Shown here: piece by piece, positions 1 to 5,121 of the stretch | Position numbering within the stretch: position 1 is the first letter of the stretch | Layout of the letters: each line of letters opens with the position of its first letter | Assembly: GCA_946478975.1 (NCBI GenBank) | Contig: CAMLEO010000394.1 | Coordinates: forward strand, 1-5,121 | Direction: 5' to 3' | Origin: an uncultured Steroidobacter sp. | GTDB lineage: Bacteria; Pseudomonadota; Gammaproteobacteria; Steroidobacterales; Steroidobacteraceae | DNA length: 5,121 nucleotides | Program-made: the position numbers and the translations under genes | Notes under the pieces: model-generated | Databases searched by the model: none | What the model saw: the letters and a program-made list of their open reading frames with translations, nothing else | Told to the model about the DNA's origin: nothing

Positions 1-107
1 GCATACAGTCCGCGCGATAGCGCGGACAAGGGCGGTGCGCGGCGCCGGGGAGAGATACCCCACCCACCTCGGCGACGCGAGCCACCAACGCCGTCCGAAC
101 TCCGAAC
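1..107 (+). repeat. Left copy of ~105-nt inverted repeat bracketing the cluster
   Basis: Reading inward from the left edge, this segment matches the minus strand of 5053-4950. The first 48 nt, beginning GCATACAGTC and ending GGCGCCGG, agree at 44 positions. A less similar GC-rich stretch follows (about 49-79), then an identical 13-nt block AGCCACCAACGCC at 80-92, then a related TCCG/CTCCGA/AAC tail. The tail here contains two tandem TCCGAAC units (94-107). The copy ends about 10 nt beyond the aminotransferase stop codon, so a read-through transcript would carry its complement. Position 1 is the window edge, so the repeat may extend further out. This stretch contains no gene. Confidence 0.85.
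8..27. other. 8-bp perfect hairpin in left repeat
   Basis: GTCCGCGC (8-15) pairs perfectly with GCGCGGAC (20-27) around a GATA loop. The other repeat copy keeps the same stem with one base pair exchanged. On the minus strand it lies about 90 nt past the aminotransferase stop and could stall polymerase or block 3' exonucleases. It is followed by TGTATGC, not a T-run, so it is not a standard intrinsic terminator. A smaller stem (GGTGC/GCGCC with one G-T wobble, 34-46) follows it in both copies. Confidence 0.75.
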
Positions 108-116
108 TCTTATCTC

Positions 117-1490
117 TTAAGCCAGCCCAAACCTAACCGCAGTAGCATCCAACGCGCGACGCACCTTCTCCGTCAACTCATCGACCTGCGCGCGACTCAA
201 AACAAGCGGAGGGCTGAGCACCATCGACTGATATACCGCCCGCATGATCAACCCGAGATTCAACGCCGTATCCCGGCAGAAATTCGCCGCATCATCCTGC
301 GCAGTAAAAATCTCGCGCGTGCGCTTGTCCTTCACCAACTGCAACGACGCAATCAATCCGACGCCGCGCAGCTCACCCACGATGGGATGCGAGTCCGCCA
401 ACTGCTGCAAACATCTCCGGAAGTACGGCGCAATTTCTTCGCGCACCCTCTCGACGATCCCTTCACGCAGCAGCAGCTGAATATTCGCAATCGCCACCGC
501 GCACGCGACCGGGTGACCGGAATAGGTATAACCGTGCGCAAGCGCCCCGCCGTCATGGATGGTCTGCCAGATGCGATCGTGAATCGCGACGCCGGCGATC
601 GGCAGATAACCGGAGGACAGCCCCTTCGCCATCGGCATCAAATCCGGATCGATGCCATACGTCTGCGACCCGAACCACTGCCCCGTGCGTCCGAACCCGC
701 AGATCACCTCGTCAGCAACCAACAGCACGTCGTACTTGCGACAGATGCGCTGAATCTCCGCCCAATACGTCGGCGGCGGGTCGTACACGCCGCCGGCGCC
801 CTGCACCGGCTCGCCGATGAACGCAGCAACATTCTCAGAGCCCAGCTGCAGAATCTTCTCTTCGAGCAGGCGCGCCGACTGCAAGCCATATTCCTCAAGC
901 GATAACCCGCCAGACTGTGTATAGAAGTGCGGATGAGCAATGTGCTCAAACTCCGGCAGCAGCTCGCCGTCGAGCGCATGCATGTGAGGCATGCCGCCGA
1001 GGCTCACTGCCGCCAGCGTGCTGCCGTGATATCCCAACGTGCGCGCGATGAAGGTTCGCTTCTTCGGCTTGCCCTTCACGCGCCAGTAATGCCGCGCCAG
1101 GCGAATGACAGTGTCGTTCGCCTCCGACCCCGAGTTGGTATAGAAGAAATGTTTCAGCCCCGGCGGCGTCACCTCCGCCAGCACGCGGCCGAGCTCGATC
1201 TGCGACGGCGTCGACGTCTGGAAGAAACTGTTGTAGTACGGCAGCGTTTGCAGCTGCCGGTTCGCCGCCTCGATGAGCTCCCGGCGCCCGTAGCCGACGT
1301 TGACGCACCACAGGCCCGCCATGCCGTCGAGGATCTTGTTGCCGTCGCTGTCCCATACGTACACGCCTTCGGCACGCGTAATGACCCGCACGCCCTTGCC
1401 GGCGAGCGCCTTCTGATCCGTGAACGGATGGACGTGATGAGCCACGTCCATCGTGCGATATTCCTGGGTGGTTCGCAACGTCTGCGCCAT
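117..1490 (-). CDS. PLP-dependent class III omega-aminotransferase (SpuC / omega-amine:pyruvate transaminase-like)
   Basis: This enzyme should transfer a terminal amino group from a diamine, omega-amino acid or other amine to a keto acid, probably pyruvate, in the cytoplasm. Numbering is from the ATG at 1490 (457 aa, normal family length). SGS at 120-122 within NSGSEANDT binds the PLP phosphate, Y154 of GYHGS stacks on the cofactor, D260 of ADEVICGFGRTG contacts the pyridine nitrogen, K289 of PMAKGLSSGY is the Schiff-base lysine, T322 of GYTYSGHP contacts phosphate, and R417 of GLIMRAV matches the carboxylate-binding flipping arginine of omega-transaminases. The N-terminal HPFTD and AGLWCVNVGYG segments are typical of SpuC-type putrescine:pyruvate aminotransferases. 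I prefer the ATG at 1490 because GGAGAAGG lies 6 nt upstream. The frame stays open to ATG 1502 and GTG 1505, which overlap the receptor stop. It is the last gene of the unit, 11 nt after the receptor. All catalytic residues are intact. Family is near certain; substrate (putrescine, 6-aminohexanoate, beta-alanine or another amine) is unknown. Confidence 0.95.
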   Translation of the reverse strand: MAQTLRTTQEYRTMDVAHHVHPFTDQKALAGKGVRVITRAEGVYVWDSDGNKILDGMAGLWCVNVGYGRRELIEAANRQLQTLPYYNSFFQTSTPSQIELGRVLAEVTPPGLKHFFYTNSGSEANDTVIRLARHYWRVKGKPKKRTFIARTLGYHGSTLAAVSLGGMPHMHALDGELLPEFEHIAHPHFYTQSGGLSLEEYGLQSARLLEEKILQLGSENVAAFIGEPVQGAGGVYDPPPTYWAEIQRICRKYDVLLVADEVICGFGRTGQWFGSQTYGIDPDLMPMAKGLSSGYLPIAGVAIHDRIWQTIHDGGALAHGYTYSGHPVACAVAIANIQLLLREGIVERVREEIAPYFRRCLQQLADSHPIVGELRGVGLIASLQLVKDKRTREIFTAQDDAANFCRDTALNLGLIMRAVYQSMVLSPPLVLSRAQVDELTEKVRRALDATAVRFGLA

Positions 1491-1492
1491 TA

Positions 1493-1500
1493 CCTTCTCC
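1493..1500 (-). promoter_or_regulatory. Ribosome binding site deciding the aminotransferase start
   Basis: The minus strand reads GGAGAAGGTAATG here, with the GGAG core 6 nt before the ATG at 1490. The site lies within codons that a longer GTG (1505) or ATG (1502) start would translate. This favours the 457-residue protein and a simple 11-nt gap after the receptor stop. Translational coupling through the TGATG overlap at 1500-1504 is the alternative. Confidence 0.65.
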
Positions 1501-1501
1501 A

Positions 1502-3589
1502 TCACTTGAACTGGTAGGCGACCTTCACACCGATCTCACGCGGCCGGGTGCGATTCGCGTTGTTCCACGCGTGATACGGATCGATCCACTTGTTCTCATT
1601 GGTGAGATTGGTGCCGAACAGCTCGACGTTCGCCTGCCCGATCGTCATCCCCAAGCGCGCCGCCAGCAACGAGATATCGTCCGAATACTGCGGCGTGTTC
1701 TCGATCGGGAAGCTGCTCAGGTCGATGTAACTCACTTTGTCGCGATAGCTGTAATCGAGCCGGAAGTATCCAGGCAGCGCCGCGCTCCAGTCGAAGTCAT
1801 AAACGCCGCCGAACGTGTAGCTGAACTCGGGCACGTAATCGATCGGATCGCCCGGCAGGTTGGTGGCGTTGAGCGCCTTGATCTCGGTGATTTCGCTGTC
1901 CAGGTAATACGTCGCCGTCGTATTCAGCGTGAGCTGACGCAGCGGATGCCACGTCAAGCCCGCTTCGACGCCGTTCACCTTCGCTTTGCCGATGTTGCTC
2001 ACCAGCTGATCGGTCGCGCCGGTCGCCGAGTTGAACACGAGACTCCGACGCAGCATGTCTTTGTAGTCGCTGTGGAACGCAGCGACTTCGTACGAGAGGA
2101 CCCCGCCCGCAATCACGCCCTTGCTGCCGAGCTCGTAGCTGATCAATGTTTCCGGCTCGAAGTTCGGCAGATCGCCGCGATTGAAACCGCCGCTGCGGAA
2201 GCCGCTGCCGACGCTGGCGTAGATCATGACGTCGTCGTTCACCTTGAACGATCCATACACGCGCGGATCGAGCGAGTCGAACGAATCGCTCTCGCTGATG
2301 AAGCCGTCGGTCGTGCTCTGATCGTCTTTGAAGTAACGCAGGCCCGCGCCCACTTCCCAGCGCTCCGCGAAGCGCAGCGAGGCGTCGCCGAACACGGCGT
2401 ACGACTCATAGTCGTTGCTTTCGAGAAATTGCAGGTTCGAGAACAACGCGCCGGCGAACAGTGTGTCGTACACCGAGGTGACCGTCTTGCCGAGCTCACG
2501 ATAGAAGCCGCCGACCGTGTAGTTGAACGCGCTCTTGCCGCTGGAGGTCAGGCGAATCTCCTGCGTGAACTGGTGCGCCGTCGTGCGACGAGCGTCGGTG
2601 CCTTCCAGCAGGCCGCCGTAGATCGTCTGGGGGCCGCCGATGTACGAGAACGGATAGCGATGGTCGTGATCGATGTAGGTGCTGGAGCTGAGCAGCTCGC
2701 CGAAGCCCAGATCGTATTTCACATCCAGGTTGTACAAGTCATATTCGAACTTCTTCGGCACCAGGCGGCGCGCGCGATCGACGCCGACCGTCACAGTGCG
2801 ATCCGGCTCTTCGTAACCGAGGCCGAGCTCGCTTTCGTTGCGATGGACGACCGCCATTGCCTGAACCGTCAGCACGTCGGTCGGCTTCCACAGCGCTTTC
2901 GTGCGCACGACGCGCAGGTCCTGATTGTTGCCGTCCTTGATGCCGGCTTCGGGCTGATCCTGCCAGCCGCCGCCGTTTTCGGCGTGCGCCACGATGCGAA
3001 TGCCGAACTTGTCCGCGACGATGGGCGCATTCAACACGCCGGTGAGCACTTCGTGCGAGTCGCCGCCGCTGATGAACGACTCCTGCGCTTCGAGCGAGCC
3101 GCCGAACGAGGCGAGATCCGGCGACTTGGTGATGTAACGAATCGCGCCGGCGACCGTGCCCTGGCCGAACAACGTGCCCTGCGGACCTTTCAGCACTTCG
3201 ACGCGCTCCAGATCGATGGGCCGCGAGTCGAGCTGATCGAGGCCGGTGAGCGACAGCGGCGCTTCGTCCAGATACACGCCGACCAGCGCGTCGGTGCCGT
3301 ACTGATTGCTCAAGCCGCGCATGAAAATCTGATAACTGCCCGGGCCGTCCTCGCGCAACGCCATGCCGGGCACCGCGAACGCGATGTCCTGAATGTTGGC
3401 CAGGCCCTTTTGCTGAATCTCATCGCCGGTCATCGCGGTGATCGAGACCGGCACTTCGACCAGGCGCTGCTCGCGCTTCTGCGCGGTCACGATCACTTCT
3501 TCGACGGTCAGTTCCTGGGCCCCGCAGGTGACCGTAGTGGTTGCGCCGGCGACTGCCAGCGCAGTGATGTATCTGAAACGGTTCGACAT
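1502..3589 (-). CDS. TonB-dependent outer-membrane receptor
   Basis: This is a 22-strand-type outer-membrane beta-barrel with an N-terminal plug that should import a scarce solute using TonB-ExbBD energy. Numbering is from the ATG at 3589 (695 aa, usual length). Residues 1 to about 24 form a signal peptide (MSNRF, hydrophobic ALAVAGATTT, probable cleavage near CGA/QE). EVIVTA at 31-36 is the TonB box. The plug runs about 40-155, with VPVSITAMTGDEI, IFMRGLSNQ and the hallmark LKGPQGTLFGQGTVAGAIRYITK. The barrel fills the rest, with YASVGSGFRSGGFN near 457, YELGSKG near 485, and a C-terminal GTNLTNENKW block ending in VAYQFK, so the final aromatic is followed by one lysine. No STN or carboxypeptidase-like extension is present, so FecA-type or SusC-type signalling is not expected. 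The frame extends to TTG 3601, but GGGAGG lies inside that extension. It sits between hydrolase and aminotransferase, suggesting an organic substrate over a siderophore; this is inferred from context alone. Confidence 0.96.
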   Translation of the reverse strand: MSNRFRYITALAVAGATTTVTCGAQELTVEEVIVTAQKREQRLVEVPVSITAMTGDEIQQKGLANIQDIAFAVPGMALREDGPGSYQIFMRGLSNQYGTDALVGVYLDEAPLSLTGLDQLDSRPIDLERVEVLKGPQGTLFGQGTVAGAIRYITKSPDLASFGGSLEAQESFISGGDSHEVLTGVLNAPIVADKFGIRIVAHAENGGGWQDQPEAGIKDGNNQDLRVVRTKALWKPTDVLTVQAMAVVHRNESELGLGYEEPDRTVTVGVDRARRLVPKKFEYDLYNLDVKYDLGFGELLSSSTYIDHDHRYPFSYIGGPQTIYGGLLEGTDARRTTAHQFTQEIRLTSSGKSAFNYTVGGFYRELGKTVTSVYDTLFAGALFSNLQFLESNDYESYAVFGDASLRFAERWEVGAGLRYFKDDQSTTDGFISESDSFDSLDPRVYGSFKVNDDVMIYASVGSGFRSGGFNRGDLPNFEPETLISYELGSKGVIAGGVLSYEVAAFHSDYKDMLRRSLVFNSATGATDQLVSNIGKAKVNGVEAGLTWHPLRQLTLNTTATYYLDSEITEIKALNATNLPGDPIDYVPEFSYTFGGVYDFDWSAALPGYFRLDYSYRDKVSYIDLSSFPIENTPQYSDDISLLAARLGMTIGQANVELFGTNLTNENKWIDPYHAWNNANRTRPREIGVKVAYQFK

Positions 3590-3593
3590 GATG

Positions 3594-3599
3594 CCTCCC
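3594..3599 (-). promoter_or_regulatory. Ribosome binding site deciding the receptor start
   Basis: GGGAGG on the minus strand sits 4 nt before the ATG at 3589. A TTG at 3601 would place this strong Shine-Dalgarno inside the coding sequence and add four residues (MGGI) ahead of a normal signal peptide, so the ATG is preferred. The 63-nt gap back to the hydrolase stop shows no terminator-like hairpin with a T-run. Confidence 0.75.
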
Positions 3600-3652
3600 A
3601 AACTATGATCCCCGGGTGAGTGCCTTATGTGTGTTGTATTTGCCGCTGCCGG

Positions 3653-4825
3653 TTACTGCAGCGCTGCGACCGCGCTGTTGAAAAAGTCGTTGTCCGGAAT
3701 CGCCTCGGCGCCCTTCGGTTTCGAACGGGCGCTCAACACCACCGCGACCACCTGCTGTCGCGGATTCATATAGATGTATTGACCGAAAATGCCACGAGCG
3801 CTGAATGCGCCGTCGCCGAATGAGCCGTCGGGCGCGGGCACCGGCCACCACATATAGCCGTAGTCCACGCGATTGCCGCCCACCTGCCGGGGCCGCGTCG
3901 CCTCTTCGATCCAGCCTTCCGGCAGCACTTGCTCGCTGCCGGTCACGCCGCCGTGGAGCATGAACAAGCCGAGCCGGGCGTAGTCGCGCAACGTTGCATT
4001 GATGCCGCTGCCGGCCACTTCCAGTCCGCCCGGCGACTCCAGCCACCAGGTGGCATCGCTTTGCATGCCGACCTTGGACCAGATTTTCTGCGACAGATAA
4101 TCCGCGCACCAGCTGCCAACCGCTGCACGCACCAACGCACCGACGACGTGAGTTTCGCCGGTGCTGTAATTCCAAACGGAGCCCGGGGTTGCGACGCGCG
4201 GCTGGCCGGCCAGATATTTCATGATCGCCCCCGGCTGCTGCGCGATCTGCAGTTCCAGCATCTGTCGGCGCTCCGAGGTCGCCAGCGTGTGCGTGTCGTC
4301 CCACCGCACGCCGGAGGTCATCTGCAACAGGTGACGAATCGACACGCCGTCGTAACTCGTACCTCGCAACTCGGGAAGGTAGCGAGTCAGTTGTTCATCG
4401 ACGCTGCCGATGAATTTATCTTTGATGGCTGCACCGACGAGTGTCGTGCTCACCGACTTCGCCATCGACATGGAGATCCAGCGCGTGCTCGCATCGATGC
4501 CCAGATCGTAGTGCTCGAACGCGATGCGCCCGCGCTTCAAGAGCATCAAGCCGGCGACACGGTTGCGAGAGAGATAGTCGGCGAGATCGAACTCGATTCC
4601 CTTCGAGCGCACCACCAGGTCTTGCAGTTGAATGTCCGCTCGCGGCAGCTCCTGAACGGTGCTGCCCCGATGAATCGTCCGCGTGGCAAAGCCCCACTGG
4701 GTCTCGCGAAACAGCCGCAGCTGGGCACCTGGCAGCAGCTTGCCCGCATACGCATCGCGGGCTTCGGAGACTCCGTTCGGCGTGTCGCCCGCACGTCGGC
4801 TGCGCTTTTCAGCGTCGCGATGCAA
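3653..4825 (-). CDS. NylB-type serine hydrolase, beta-lactamase fold (6-aminohexanoate-dimer hydrolase family)
   Basis: This is a class C beta-lactamase-fold serine hydrolase expected to cleave an amide or ester bond through an acyl-enzyme. In the 390-aa product S120 and K123 form the SxxK motif (ISMSMAKS) and Y220 in WNYSTGET is the general-base tyrosine. RGIFGQYIYMNP at about 344-355 stands in for the KTG/HTG strand. RYLPELRGTSYDG, HLLQMTSGVRWDD and DYARLGLFMLHGG are family blocks. The motifs, the length and the absence of a signal peptide resemble NylB, 6-aminohexanoate-linear-dimer hydrolase (392 aa), over exported AmpC lactamases, so I place it in the cytoplasm. The start is TTG 4825: AGGA lies 8 nt upstream and an in-frame TAA at 4841-4843 rules out anything longer. 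A later start cannot be excluded. It is the first gene of the unit, 63 nt ahead of the receptor. Esterase, peptidase or acyl-amine amidase activity are all possible. Family is secure, substrate unknown. Confidence 0.92.
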   Translation of the reverse strand: MHRDAEKRSRRAGDTPNGVSEARDAYAGKLLPGAQLRLFRETQWGFATRTIHRGSTVQELPRADIQLQDLVVRSKGIEFDLADYLSRNRVAGLMLLKRGRIAFEHYDLGIDASTRWISMSMAKSVSTTLVGAAIKDKFIGSVDEQLTRYLPELRGTSYDGVSIRHLLQMTSGVRWDDTHTLATSERRQMLELQIAQQPGAIMKYLAGQPRVATPGSVWNYSTGETHVVGALVRAAVGSWCADYLSQKIWSKVGMQSDATWWLESPGGLEVAGSGINATLRDYARLGLFMLHGGVTGSEQVLPEGWIEEATRPRQVGGNRVDYGYMWWPVPAPDGSFGDGAFSARGIFGQYIYMNPRQQVVAVVLSARSKPKGAEAIPDNDFFNSAVAALQ

Positions 4826-4833
4826 GGTGGGAT

Positions 4834-4837
4834 TCCT
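4834..4837 (-). promoter_or_regulatory. Ribosome binding site for the TTG-started hydrolase
   Basis: AGGA (within CAGGAATCC on the minus strand) lies 8 nt before the TTG at 4825, a normal spacing. Only five codons separate this TTG from the in-frame TAA at 4841-4843, so few other starts compete upstream. Confidence 0.5.
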
Positions 4838-4861
4838 GAGTTATACAGCTACGGTGTCGCT

Positions 4862-4890
4862 GTTATATCCCCCACGTGCGCTCCGCACAG
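4862..4890 (-). promoter_or_regulatory. Weak candidate promoter/operator ahead of the hydrolase
   Basis: TATAAC at 4862-4867 on the minus strand resembles a -10 box and would give a leader of roughly 30 nt to the TTG. A 5-bp inverted repeat (GTGCG, 3-nt loop, CGCAC, 4876-4888) and a CACGTG hexamer at 4873-4878 lie just upstream, where a regulator could bind. No good -35 hexamer occurs at 16-18 nt; a TTGGCA at 4892-4897 is too far away (24-nt spacer). A second TATAAC at 4840-4845 is probably too near the start codon. This is suggestive only. Confidence 0.2.
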
Positions 4891-4949
4891 TTGCCAATGC
4901 GGATGGCGTCGGTGTGTTGTTGTCACCATGTTTCGTTGTGGCTTCCGCC

Positions 4950-5053
4950 GTTGTCGGAGGCGGAGGCGTTGGTGGCTGGCGGAGGCTGGTGGGTCCTATA
5001 TTCCTCCGGCGCCGCGCACCGCCCTTGTCTGCGCTGACGCGCAGACTGTATGC
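4950..5053 (-). repeat. Right copy of ~105-nt inverted repeat bracketing the cluster
   Basis: On the minus strand this segment starts GCATACAGTC at 5053 and runs to about 4950, matching the left copy: 44 of 48 in the outer part, 13 of 13 at 4977-4965, weaker between. It lies about 125 nt upstream of the hydrolase start, in the same orientation as transcription, whereas the left copy is opposite to transcription. The two copies therefore point inward, the geometry of terminal inverted repeats, although no transposase or target-site duplication is visible. Differences between the copies show it is not an assembly echo of one sequence. Confidence 0.85.
5027..5046. other. 8-bp perfect hairpin in right repeat, compensatory to the left one
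   Basis: GTCTGCGC (5027-5034) pairs perfectly with GCGCAGAC (5039-5046) around TGAC. Compared with the left copy, the fourth stem pair is T-A in place of C-G, changed on both arms; the only other differences in the 48-nt core are two loop bases. The secondary small stem recurs at 5008-5020. Confidence 0.75.
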
Positions 5054-5070
5054 GTTACGTCCATGTAGCT

Positions 5071-5096
5071 GCTGCTGGGCCCAGCATCCCTGCTGG
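5071..5096. other. Overlapping, mutually exclusive hairpins at the outer right end
   Basis: TGCTGGGCCCAGCA (5073-5086) is a perfect 14-bp palindrome. Its right arm CCAGCA (5081-5086) can instead pair with a second TGCTGG at 5091-5096 around a TCCC loop. One CCAGCA thus faces two identical partners. It lies outside the right repeat, and the remaining bases to 5121 show no recognisable gene. It may belong to the 3' end or terminator region of a neighbouring gene beyond the window. Confidence 0.5.
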
Positions 5097-5121
5097 AGCC
5101 AAGCCGCCGGATGAACATAGG

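Larger units (their letters stand above)
4826..4949. other. Hydrolase 5' region, no supported gene
   Basis: This stretch holds the hydrolase ribosome binding site, two TATAAC motifs 22 nt apart (4840-4845 and 4862-4867), a 5-bp dyad at 4876-4888, and a 26-codon minus-strand reading frame (4849-4929, ATG to TAG) ending 23 nt before the hydrolase TTG. That small frame has no convincing ribosome binding site; I do not call it a gene. Confidence 0.4.

Noticed and set aside
8..27. Intrinsic terminator for the operon
   Set aside because: The stem is strong, but on the minus strand it is followed by TGTATGC, not a T-run. The hairpin also occurs in the right repeat, upstream of the genes, so termination is unlikely to be its shared role.
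387..1517. Plus-strand open frames (387-905, 927-1517) opposite the aminotransferase
   Set aside because: They are Arg-rich mirror frames of a gene whose catalytic residues are all in place.
1571..3619. A 682-codon plus-strand open frame opposite the receptor gene
   Set aside because: It is antisense to a receptor with unmistakable family motifs along its length. Its product is Arg/Ala/Val/Asp-rich without recognisable domains, as expected from the mirror of a GC-biased gene.
4840..4845. Second TATAAC as the hydrolase -10 box
   Set aside because: Transcription from it would begin at about the AGGA or just past it, leaving no usable leader, and no -35 hexamer lies upstream at the right spacing.
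5001..5006. GGAGGA on the minus strand in the right repeat as a ribosome binding site
   Set aside because: No ATG, GTG or TTG follows at a usable distance, and the motif is not kept in the left copy.
3929..5068. A 379-codon plus-strand open frame opposite the hydrolase and running into the right repeat
   Set aside because: It is the shadow of the hydrolase and continues across non-coding repeat sequence; it has no family motifs.
1..5121. Proven transposon, integron cassette or CRISPR
   Set aside because: There is no transposase, integrase or Cas gene, no attC-type core sites, no target duplication (the left flank is outside the window) and no regularly spaced short repeats. Only the inverted-repeat geometry hints at mobility.

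Overview
The window is GC-rich and compact and looks like the genome of a Gram-negative, outer-membrane-bearing proteobacterium. The clearest sign is a full TonB-dependent outer-membrane receptor of the 'EVIVTAQKREQ' type, common in Steroidobacter/Nevskia-like Gammaproteobacteria and in Sphingomonads or Caulobacterales. Among these I lean weakly towards a Steroidobacter-like organism. No marker gene settles the taxonomy.

All three supported genes lie on the minus strand and read right to left as one probable transcription unit: a cytoplasmic NylB-type serine hydrolase of the beta-lactamase/6-aminohexanoate-dimer hydrolase family (3653-4825), a TonB-dependent receptor (1502-3589), and a PLP-dependent class III omega-aminotransferase of the SpuC/omega-amine:pyruvate group (117-1490). 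The gaps are 63 nt and 11 nt, with no terminator seen between genes. For two genes the longest open frame starts too far upstream: a Shine-Dalgarno sequence lies inside the extra codons, so internal ATGs are the better starts. The hydrolase has to use TTG at 4825 or a later codon, because an in-frame TAA sits five codons upstream of that TTG.

Together the genes suggest a small uptake-and-catabolism module. The receptor would import an amide- or ester-containing compound into the periplasm, the hydrolase would cut it in the cytoplasm, and the aminotransferase would remove a terminal amino group to give a semialdehyde or ketone. The pairing resembles the NylB/NylD logic of 6-aminohexanoate oligomer breakdown. 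The natural substrate cannot be read from the sequence, and no inner-membrane transporter or aldehyde dehydrogenase is visible.

The least expected structure is outside the genes. A repeat of about 105 nt occurs twice, as inverted copies, at 1-107 (plus) and 4950-5053 (minus), bracketing the cluster. The outer 48 nt match at 44 positions. Two of the four differences form a compensatory pair (C-G to T-A) in an 8-bp hairpin stem, and the other two lie in the hairpin loop. This suggests selection on a folded structure: a REP-like dispersed element, a structured RNA, or the ends of a transposase-less mobile cassette. The outer 70 nt at the right end hold a second, different structure with two mutually exclusive hairpins. 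No tRNA, rRNA, CRISPR array, transposase or integrase is present.
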